The notes beneath the pieces were generated by a model. The model did no database searches. It was not told the origin of the DNA and worked only from the letters and a program-made list of their open reading frames with translations. A stretch of 64,000 nucleotides of DNA, from contig OX578281.1 of NCBI GenBank assembly GCA_951217055.1, positions 59,088,043-59,152,042 of the forward strand, written 5' to 3'. Every line of letters starts with the position of its first letter. Positions within the stretch are counted from its first letter, which is position 1. Of this stretch, positions 48,701 through 60,700 are shown in pieces. The position numbers and the translations under genes are program-made. This stretch comes from Gerris lacustris (lineage: Eukaryota > Arthropoda > Insecta > Hemiptera > Gerridae).

Positions 48701-51700
48701 TGGTTGTTTATTCTAAAATTAAATATAATTGCCTACCCACAATATAAATACAAATTACAATGAGGCGATTGCTTCTTTCGCTTGCTTTCAATGACAATCA
48801 TACATAGACTGAGAGGAGAAAGATGTGTTAATAAGTTATTAACACTGATTTTATTACTTAGTCTAAACATAATTGTCATTAAAAATGTCAAAAGACTGAA
48901 ACAATTCTCTGATTGTTATTTGTAGATATTGTGTGGTTAGACAATTACATTTTATTTTAGATTAAACTGTGCGTTTTATTTCATGAGTGAATTAATAATT
49001 ATCATTATATTTCAATACCACAAAATATTGGTCAATAACCAATTTTTTCAAGATGGTTCCACTAACAAATCCAAGTGCAAGTGTTCAGAAAAAGATACAA
49101 AATTTGAATTTAACATCTACTTGATGAAGCAAGGAAATGTATCTTGTAAAAAATAAAACAATTTAATGAAATAGCCTTGTTGACTTAATAAAAGAGGCAT
49201 ATGACAATATTAATTAATTAACAATGGCATTAAATAAAATTTGAGGCTACTGAGAATCTATCAAATGTAAAAATCAAAATTTTGGATTAACCAATTTTTT
49301 CCATCTTCAAGGTATAAATAAAAAACTAGTGAATGTGGAATGTTCTGTTACGTTGGAACGTTAGCTTCAAGAACCATTATACTACTAGTACCATTATACT
49401 ACTAGTACCATTATACTAGGTTCTTTAACAAAGAGGTGTAAAGTAGATGATTTTTCAACCAGCAATGAACTATGACTGCTGTCCATCAAATTAATATAAA
49501 ACCAAATGAATACACAAGTTGCAGAAGATTTCCACTCTATCTGCCATAAGCAACATTGAGCCCTCATTAATTATACATGGATTACATGTTGGGGATAGAA
49601 TAAATACAATCAAAGAAGCGACCAGATGTGGGTGTGTAAGAAAGCCAATCAGTCTTAGACAAGGGTCTAACTCATAGACAAACTATTTTATATTATGTAC
49701 AACAATTATCCTAAACAAATTTATCCTGTATAGTTGCTTTTAATAGATATTTATATTTATAGTTGCTTCCAACATGTGCAATATGTTACTCGCTTTCAGG
49801 CAATGAGAAGAACTTAGAGTCCACTGTCCATAATAATTATAAACACCTGCAGATAAAGATGGTTAGCACCCTGATTTAAGTTGTAATTCCTTTACTACAA
49901 TTACCAGCTGATAAGACTTTTACCATCGAAAACAAGACACAAAAGATTAGAGAATAAGATTTTAACAGCGAAAAGATTTGTAGGCATGTTTTTAAACAAT
50001 AGATCTTAAATAAAGACTTTTTTTTCAGATTATTCAGCAAAAGATTAACTGTACGATAAGCCAAACCAGGAAATCAGAGGGAAAAAAAAAACAAATCAAA
50101 AACTCCACCAATATTTGTTTGTTAAAACATTATAAAAATAAAATAGGAAAAACATTTTTAATAAGATCTACAATTTTAAGAAGGTAGTCGGAATCAATAA
50201 ATATGGTAGACTTAAAAAGTGATTTTAGAGGGGGTATTCTACAAATTTAGAGGAAGGTCATGTGAGGATAAGTATCTCAAATGTGCTAAATTAAACGCTA
50301 GCAGCAATAGTAGTAAGTCCTAGCACTAGTATTAAATGGATAGGACAAACTGCTTGTTCTAGCCTAGCAATTTAAGGCCCATACTATTAGCCCAGTGTGG
50401 TAGAGAGTTGCAGCCATTTTACACTTCATACCACACTGCAATGTACCGCTGAGGCAAGTGCATTATGGCCATTAGTGAGCTATATAAATCAGAGCGTCAA
50501 GATGTGGGGTCATACCAACGACTATTGACTCAACTTGACCAAGATACAAATCAACTTGAAATTAACATGAAAGAGAACCCCTTAAGGGGAGTTGTTCTCC
50601 ATTCATACTCCCTCGTTGTTATTCTCCATTCATACTCCCTCGTTGTTTTGTTCTCCATTCGTAGAAGCAAATGACCTAGGGTCGCCCTTGATTCATCCCC
50701 ATTAATTCAGTTCCACAGTTACGCTGGCTCCCATAAATGATTATCAATGATGCTTATGTCCCCTGAGCAAAAGATCTAAAACTCAGAACTTAGTTTCCTG
50801 GTCGATGTAATGTATCTGGGGCCACATATATAGAAATAAAAAAACTGACAAAGCTGCACAAAAATCTAGACTATGCAACCCTGTAATTATTTTAAGCGAA
50901 CGTTACTTCCTTAGTAAACGTACTTCCCTGAAGATGCTCCCACCAGAGAGCCCACAATGTCAGGAACTAAACCTAACAAGACGCAGTCACTACTGAGAAG
51001 CTTAAAGGAACTTTATTAAAATACCATCTGCGAAAGCCTACTGAATAGTACAATGTCCTTGTGTTGGATAGAAGTAATAAGCTTATTTTAACAAACAACT
51101 ATCATTATTTTAGTTTAATTAATTACTTGTTTTATTATTTCTTAAATTAATTTTTACATGCTCAAGTAACATAAAGCGTTAATTAAGCATTTGTAAAACT
51201 CAAAATTATATACAAATAATTCTTTTAGATAAAATTACTTGGGGTGTTATTTTTATTAAAGGAGTGGATGAAGTAGATTAGATGAATCTTAACATAATTA
51301 ATCATTCTCATGAGGTGGATTCATATGAAACAAGTAATACAGCTAATAAAAGTTAATGTGGTGACCACATCGCTATACTAATATTACAATTAGCGTTTAC
51401 ACAGACAGCATAACAAGCTCTCATTAGCTCTGCGCTGTCAAAGTAAGCACTGATTGTGTGTTGGGAATCATCTTGTTAAGGAAATCTGAGGTAAATTTTA
51501 AATTTATTCTGAATCCTTTGCTCGATGGTACAAATTAAACAATCTGGAATCAAGGGCAATATGGTTTGTAGAGAAGTCTGCCCTTTTTAGTGCCCTCAGA
51601 CTCAAAATTAGTTATTTGAAGGATGAATCATGACTGAAATTATCAGCAAGAGGTTTACATAATACCAAGGATGTAAGTCAACTGAAGATAATAATAGTTA

Positions 51701-54700
51701 CGTGACAACATGTAAATTATATAAAAAAAATAATGTACAAAAGAGAGAGTTATTTCCTTTTCAAAATACCCAACATTGACATTTACAAATTAATATACTT
51801 TTATTTATACACAGATTTAAAAACTACGTGTTAAAAATACCCGGGGAAAGAAAAAAAAATTAAAAAATAAATAGATAAGTGAAAAGTAAAATGAAATGAA
51901 CATATTAAGCAGACCAAGAGACAAAAACAAAACAGATAAAGACGAGCTACAGCGAAAATAAAGAGGAGACGGACGGGCAACGTGCAAATACAGTGAGACC
52001 TGGTTTACTTGAACCTACCTATCTCCGTGTAACAACTCCTGACGATTCCGACCGTCAAATGAAACCCACGATGTGTTTCTACTGTCTGGCGATACAGAGA
52101 TCTGCAATAAATCACATCAAGTCAAAATATCGCCCATTATAATACATGCCTCTGAGCACATGCCCATCTTATCAATATTTCTTTTTTAATCTGATCTTTC
52201 ATGTCCTGATTAACACCAATGTAGACATGGAGGCTGTAGTAGATTACCCTTTTTTCGTATTTTGATTCAATATAACATTCTAAGGTCTATAGAAAAGTAA
52301 AATAGAACATGTTAATTACAAATTAAGTGATTTTTTTCCTCCTCTTGAGTTGTCATCAGATTTAAAAGATTATTTTTTATTATTGTTTCACTACTTAAGC
52401 TTTATTTTCCTAGACACGACTCCAGCTATAGTTGTCCAGCAACTATAAGAGGACTCCTCTTTTGAGTCTGCATGTTACCGTTTTCCTAGCCAAGCGACAG
52501 GCAAACTCTTAAAATTTTGTGCCAGCGACAAACGCTCAGAGCCTATCATTCAGCGTCTAGGAAAATGTCCCTTTAGACTTGAATAATAACATAAAAACAT
52601 AACACATCATATTTTTTTAACAAATAAAATTGAATAAAAAATAAAGAACATACAACAATTATCCTTTAAATTCTATACTTTACAACCCTCAAAAAAAGAA
52701 GGATGTTTGGTTTACTGATGGTTCTCTCTTAGAAGGACTATTAAGGGCTAGAGAATTTTGCTCTGACCCACTTACAAGAGATTAGTATAAGTGCTTGGGA
52801 AAGTTCTCTACAGTCTTCCAAGCTGAGATCTATGCAATCCTGGCTCGCAGTCAAGGGATTCAGAGTAAGAACCAGTCAGGAAAACAGATATTAGACCCTT
52901 AGAAGAGTTTAAGGGACTGCCTCCGAATAGACTGCTGACTTTTTCTCAGTCTGTCAGTCTGCTCAGAAGGACCAGGGAGAGAATTTTAATCTAACCTGGG
53001 TCTGCTCAATGGACCCCCGTAAGTGGTCTACGTCTATTTATTTATATACAATTTCAGTTGTTAAAAAAATATGATGTGTTATGTTTTAATGTTATTTATT
53101 ATACAAAGTAATGAAACAATAATAAATAAATTAATATTAAAAAAAAAAATAAATAAATAAAAACAAGCTTTTATCTTGGGCCATCCGCCATATTGGATTT
53201 AGAGTGAATGCATTTTATTCTTTGTATTCTTCTCAGCAAATCCTTTCATTTGATACCCATATCATGGGCGTGCTTAAAAAATAACTAGTCCGCTATATTG
53301 GATTTAGGATGACGTCCAGTAGCGATCCTAGGTCAATAGTTCTGGGGGGGGCTAAAGCCCCCCATGTCTTGTGGGTTTAGTATACATTTTAATGTACCAG
53401 GAAGCAACACATTTATATATTATACAGGGTGGTCCAAAAGTCTCCCCCCCCCCTCTTAACTTTTGAACGGATTGAGATAAATTAATGAAACTTGGGGGAT
53501 CTCTACCATGCAAAGGGAAGTTTGTTTTCATTCAATCACCCACAAGGGGCAACCACCTACTTTGCCCCCAGGCCACCTAACTTATATAATTAAAATTTCA
53601 AATTGGAGTATATATTTTTGATAGCATATTTGGATTCTAAAGTGAAAAATAATAAACTTTTACTTGAAACTTTTTTTTCTATCTTCAATATTTTGCCCCC
53701 TATAGGTGGGCAAAGTAAGCAAAATTACCCTTCCAATAATACTTTGGTCCGATAATACTTTGTAAAATCAAAACGGTTACAGATAAATTAATGTAACTTG
53801 GGGGATCTCTACCATGCAAAGGGAAGTTTGTTTTCATGCAATCACCCACTAGGGGCAACCTCCCATTTTGCCCCCAGACTACCTAACTTCAAAATTTTGA
53901 CCTGGAATGTATATTTTTGATAGCAGGTTTAGATTCTTCGGCAAAAAATAAAAATATTTTTCTTTAAACTTTTTTTTATATCTCCAATATTTTGCCCCCT
54001 ATAGGGGGGCAAAGGTGTAAAAATCGTAGATTTCAGCGCCTGGGGGCAAAATTGTGGTTGCCCCTAGTACGCGAGTGGATAAAATTAAACTTCCCTTTAC
54101 ATGGTACAGATCCCCCAAGTTTCATTACTTTATTTCAAACCGTTTAGATTTTATAACGATCTAAGTGTTATTTTTTTACTATTTCGGAAGGGTTATTTTG
54201 CTATCTTTGCCCACCAATAGGGGGCAAAATATTGAAGATAGAAAAAATAGTTTCAAGTAAAAGTTTATTATTTTTCGCTGTAGAATCCAAATATGCTATC
54301 AAAAATATACATTCCAATTTGAAATTTTGAAAATGGGTGGCCTGAGGGCAAAGTGGGTGGTTGCCCCTAGTGGGTGATTGCATGAAAACAAACTTCCCTT
54401 TGCATGGTAGAGATCCCCCAAGTTTCATTAAAATATCTCAAACCGTTCAAAAGTTAAGAGGGGGGGGGATTTTTGGACTACCCTGTATGTATGTTGTTAC
54501 AGTCCTTTCCGGTGGCAATCCTATGCAGTGGCGTATTCAGCGGCAAATTCTGGGGGGGGGGGTATTCGTGTACAACTAATAAACAAAAAACATCTCCGCG
54601 GCCAAGTAACAACAACTGTGTTTAGCACGGATTCGTTAGAAATGTTATGCTGATGCTCACTGCAGTACAATATCTTACTGTAAGTCATGGGCGTCGTCTG

Positions 54701-57700
54701 CAGTTAATTAATGGGGGGGGGGGGGGGTCCGGGGGTACACCCCAGGAAAATTTTTGAAATATGACCCCTCAAAACAGCGCTTTTATGCATTTCTGAGGTG
54801 AAATTGATAATTTGAATCCTGGGGGGGCTAATTTGGTTTCTGGGGGGGCTCAAGCCCCCTTAGCCCCCCCCTAGGATCGCCACTGATGACGTCACTTAGC
54901 TAACTGCATTCCGTGCATTGACATCCTAACTAAACGTGGATGCAAAATTTCAATTCAATCGGTTAAGGATAACTGTTTTAAAATTCAGTTGCAAGATTTG
55001 ATCCCAACATACATACTAACATTGCAAGTAAAATAAAAGTTTGTAAAAATAATTTTGTTTAGGGCCTGATGATAGGCAGTAGATGCCTCAAGAGGAGGTG
55101 AAATGTCACAGGTTATATTTTAATACCCTTTAGACCTAAGAGTGATATATTAAGTTATTAAAGGGAAGAGGGATCAAAAACATCTAATGGATGTGATCAG
55201 CAGTATGAAGCATGTCTTATTTCTAGTCTAGGGGACTTAAACCATCACTAGATCAGTAAGACCTTGGTTTTTAGGATTTTGGTACTGTCTATGAGATTTG
55301 TAGATCTATATTTATATTTATCATGTATATATTATATAGTTCTTTTTGGGCAAAACTGTTCAAGTTGGGAGAGTAACCATTTGGTTACATTTGATTCCCA
55401 ACGATCTTTATTCAATTGATGTAATAGTAGTAAGTAGACGAATAGGCATCTTCAACTGATCAAATATTTACAGATCTGTCATGTATTTTATTTTATTTAC
55501 TATGTAGATTTGACGGTTGCTGTAGAGATTGGTAAATCTTTAATAAGATAAATAACTGTCACAGTGTTGACGGTATGCTCCAGACAACACAAGTAGAAGG
55601 TTACACCATGACTATGTACTTTGTTATCTTATAATTAAAATTAAGATTTTGTTCTTGTGTGTAATTAAAGTTTTAAGTAGATAATAATATCATATCCCCT
55701 CTAAAAGAACAAAATCACAGCGTAAAAACAGCACAATTCCACTGTAAACTACTTATCTTTACAGAGTCATTTTTCAAACAAAATATTGTCAGTGCCAAAG
55801 GAAAATAAAAATAGAAGAAAAAATATTAAGTAAATAGTGTAATAATTAGTCTTGTGGAACTTGTTCATATAGTGAATTTAAAAAAAAAAAACACTTATTG
55901 ATCTTAAAACACCTTGATAGAAGTTACCATAGGCCTACTGTGAACTAAGGTTTTTTTAGTAGGTTTCGCAGCAGTTCTTTGATCAACATATTTTCCAATA
56001 TAGAAAAAAATAAAAGGTTTTTTCAGTTATATTCAATTATTATTTTTTATTATAATACCAACTTAATATTTTAATATGAATCTAAAGAATGAATTCATAT
56101 TTACTTTTGAACATTTCTATTGAAAAGCTGGCTCTGTAAAAAGTACAGTTTGTAACTAAAAGAGAGGTGTTTTTACTTTATGATAATTTAAAACACTTAT
56201 AAATTCCTTTGATTATATTATTAAGATCATATTAACTTTCAGAAGAACTTATTAACAAGTTATTATACATAGATGTTTTGTTATTTTAAGATAATGTAAA
56301 AGAATTGTATTTTAAAATTGAAAACAAACTCTAATAACTAATTAATTAAATTATACTATAATAAAATGAGGTACCTTAAGCTCAACACCCGCTGGAACGA
56401 CTATGGGCCTGAAGGAGAGTGAGTGAGGACATATAGGGGTGACCATGATGGCTGGTACACTCGGGTGAATCATGGAGGCACCCGCCGCCACTGCGTAGGC
56501 TGTACTTCCTGTCGGAGTAGACACAATCAAACCTGTAACATCAAGTAATTGAGGATCAGTGAGAAGTCAAACTCAAATATGGATGTAGATTTACCGCAGT
56601 CAAAATATTTGCTTCTTACAAGTTATAAACAAGAATTTACAACCCACAATTATTGTATCACAGATCGCCATACACAAAGAGCAGCAAGAACAGGTGAATA
56701 GCTTTAAACACCCAGGAGTGATGGTGAGTACAGACAGGAATTGTAAGGAATGCTGGAGGCAAGAATAGAGGCTCTTCCATACAATGAACAGAGGGTTCAT
56801 CGGCAAAGCAGACGTAAGTCAAAAGACGAAGATGACTGTCTTCAAAACTGTTTATATGCCCACACCCACACTAACGTATGGTAGCAAATCATGGACATTG
56901 TCAAAGAAGAACCTAAGCCACATCCAAGCAGATGAAATGCTCTATCTAAGGAAGGTAGCAGGCCATACAAGAGGGTGGGGGTAATGAACATTCAGGGGTT
57001 GGACAAACAAATCGCAACACTGACAGTCGAAAACTCTCAACTACGATGGTTCGGACACTTAAATTGGATGAGCAATGAATGACTTCCCTGAAGAGCTCAT
57101 GAAGCCAGAGAGAGAAAGAGGGACAGTCTGAATGGACAACATGAAATCCTCCCTGGAGATCCTTAAAAAGAAGACTTGCTCTTTAGCCAAATTGTTGATG
57201 AGCAAAATACTGACTTCTTACTACATTGGGTTTTGTCGTCACAGTCATGTGCAATGGATAAAAGTCATTCCAATATGAATTTGTGTTTCATACCATCCTC
57301 CACTCATGGATCGTTTGCGAACCATTTATTTTATCTTCCAAACAATCCTCAGACAAATCCAAGAACCGGTTGTAATATTAACAGGAACACTCTCTATCTG
57401 TTACAACCCTGTTCCAACATGACTATTCAAATGTTAGTGCATGGACATAAAACCTGTCTTAAATGATTCCTGAACGATCTGCGGGACGATGCAAAGGATG
57501 CTACAAATGGGGGGTTGGAACAATCCCATTGTAATTATAACTGCCAGTTGCAATGCCCTCTGTTCATTAGTACCAAGCTGACACAAATACAAGCAATAGT
57601 TTAAACAGCTATTGTATTGGTATTGATCTACAACCTTATAGTAATTGAAGACTGTGCTTAATAGGGTGGGTCGAAAAAACAAAGTTTGGGAAATCCAACA

Positions 57701-60700
57701 AGTCAATGTGATAAAAAATGGCCAAAACAAGACACAACAAATTTGGGCCCGATCAGACCCCATATAGGTCGTGCGGGGGCCCTAAAGTTTGAACGATTAA
57801 AGTACGTATCGTTCTGTGTAAAAATTAATATTGGGAATTTTAAAAGGCCGAACATCTTTTCTCGTATACTGTAGGATCTTGTTCCACGCTTCAACTCTAA
57901 TATTACCAGCATTATGAATGGCTTCCAGCAATATGTTTTTTGATTGAAGAGAGATTCCATTTTTTTAATAACAGGGTTAACAATTTTTTTAATTCGTCAC
58001 TTTAAATATTGACTCGAACTAATAAGTTTAAAATAATTTACGGCTGCACCTTTTGATATTGCTACAGCACTTTATAGTAAACCAAGTCGGTGCATACACT
58101 CTATGAATATAGGTAACTAATATGATAAGATTTTGTCCAGGTGATCTGGCGAATAAGAACCAAAGAAGCCTTAACCATTCTACATTGATCACAACATCCT
58201 CTCGTCTATTGCGATCTTATATTATATCTCTAATGAATTTCCATGTACTGACTTAGTTTACTGTAAAATTCAGAAGAGGTATTAAAGGTGGAGCCGTAAA
58301 TTATTTTAAACTTAGTGTCACTCAAGAGTCTACAAATCTATACAACAGGAGTGTTTTTTTATACAAATCTACAGTTTTTTACTGATCTTGATGAAATTGT
58401 GCACACTTGACCTTCAAAACTAAAGGAAAGTCACTGTACTCGTATACATGAGAAACTCGGGCGCCGCCAAATGTATTTTTTCATTGTTGTATCTATCTCC
58501 CTTCTATCAGTTCTATCATTTATATAATCGAGTAGTGTCCCGACGGCGACAACTCACCTCGAAACTCGAAATGATTTGTTATTGCTTGCTAAGCTAAGGC
58601 AACCACATGCATTCCAATAAAAATAAAAGTTTGTTTTGATTGGTTGGTCTTCAAATAGAAATAATAACTTATCTAAATAAATAACTAAATTAATTTAACT
58701 TTTTTCTAAATATAAAATTAAATCCGTTGTCACGGACTTAACGGCTCGTAATATTATCATTTAATTAAAAAATAGACCTCAGAGGACACTAAACTCTCAA
58801 GAAGAAGTAAAAAATAAAATAAATAAATAAAATGACGCCTATATCATAATAAAATAGTTTACCAATAAGAGTGACAAATAGCTTCCTCGCATCCTATCAC
58901 GTACCATGTTGATGTTACGCTTAAACCCTATTATTGTCTAATTTATTTAATAATTGTTTCCCGCTTTTGTCTTAAATCTTTCAAGATTGTTTGGTTTGTT
59001 TACACAAATACGCTATCAATTTAGCAATATCGCGCAGGCGAAAGTAATCTGGGGCTATCTGCGTAATTTCGACTAAACAAATTTCTGAAAAATCAGATGT
59101 GTACTTTTGAAGATATATAGAGTGGTTAAAAGTATGTTTATGTGCAAGTGGAAGAGAAACAAAACGTGGGCGTTGAAGGTTAAAGCTTATACGGGATTAA
59201 CATGGGCTAATTATGACCGAACATCAAAATGTCATTAAAATTGGACGAGTAGTTGTTAAGATATGTTAGTTCGCAAAAATGTTAACTCTAGACAGACAAG
59301 AGACTAAATGTTCCCTGATGTCTGAAGCAGAATGCTGTCTTGGTATTTTTAAATTCGGAGACATAAATAAATGTCTTTCTTGAAAACGATAGCATAGCTT
59401 CCGTTACCTTCGGTAAGCCCGGAAGCAAAATAACGTTTGCATTATGATAAAAAATTATAAATTAAGGTTAACTTACATTAATGTACCGGGTATCAAAATC
59501 TTTTTGGTTTTCCGGTGAAATCCAAGTCACAAACGTTTTTAAGATTGACTTGTTGTTTCCACATCCATCACTGGAAATATTGTCATGTAGTCATGTCAAA
59601 CTCGAAGCAACAAGCTAAACTGAATCGTGTTCTGGTTGTTGGTTGTTTGAAATTAACAGTTTAAAATCTTTTGTGACATGGATTTAAATGGATCCAAGAA
59701 ATTTATATAATAGAATAATTTAGTTTCAGAGGTTAAAAAGTGGGACTCCTGTAAACAAAATATCAAATAGTCTTTCTATCTCATTATAACTAGAGTCATT
59801 AGTGATTAAGAATGGAGAACAAATATAAGTAAAAAAAAGTATAAAAAGAATGAATATGCTGACCGTCTCCTTGAACGGAGGTGATGTGTTTGCCGTCGAG
59901 GAAGAGATCGATGTTAGAGAGATAAGGAGAGGGACCTCGGTCGATGACTACTTCGTTCAACACGAGTAGGTTGGTCGGCGGCTTGCTGTTACGGTTACCG
60001 TCTTCGGAGCGTCGTACGATGACGCAGCGCAGCCTAGACCGCAGTGTCAGAGCCACGTTACCGGCCAGTACGTTGCTCACCTGCTCTTGGAAGTTGTCGA
60101 ACTGAAACGGGGTGAGGAAACCCAGCGAACCCAGGTGAAAAGCCATCACCGGAGGCACCGATTGCTAAAAAACAAGTACAAACACAATTACTCATTCACT
60201 ATACCACTTCTGCAAACTGTTATACATAAAAGATTAAAGATTAGATATCTCTTTCCAATACCTGGAATAGGAGAGAGGCGTAGAGGAGAGTTCCGTCTCC
60301 GCCCAAGCAGACGATAAAGTCTATCTTGTCGGTGAGGTCGTCCTTACCGTCCTTAAAGGTTTTCAACTTGTCCTTCACCAAGTCGAAGTCCGAGTTTCCT
60401 AACAGCAGCGGGTCTTCCAGTACAGACTGCTCCACAAACACCAGCATACGTTTTTCCTAAACAAACACGTCACAAAATAGGCTACAGAAATCTCCATTAA
60501 AATAAACTAATCGGTTCATCTAAGATCCTCACATGATTATGACTTTAAGAGTAAATAGATTTCAACAATATATAAAATTTACAATTGAAGTAGATCACAC
60601 AATCCATAGCAATTTTAAACAAAAGGCGACAGAGATTCGTCAATTGTCATAAAATTAACTATTGTTTTTTTGTTGTTTTTTTTGTAAAAGGTTAAACTGT

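Larger units (their letters stand above)
53165..55045. repeat. Older repeat split by a hAT-like element
   Basis: The left part 53165-53316 (gggccatccgccatattgga) and right part 54894-55045 (aatttcaattcaatcggtta, aaattcagttgcaagatttg, aacatacatactaacattgc) read as one unit once the element and one 8-bp copy are removed. The right part resembles 3' tails of RTE/Penelope-like insect elements, at low confidence. Confidence 0.5.

Noticed and set aside
54700..54740. G-tract as a functional G-quadruplex
   Set aside because: G runs occur at several hAT-type ends here and are explained by the element termini; no independent evidence of function.
57434..57763. 109-codon minus-strand frame with hydrophobic stretch
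   Set aside because: There is no conserved motif and it overlaps probable transposon sequence. On the NADK strand it matches no NADK region.
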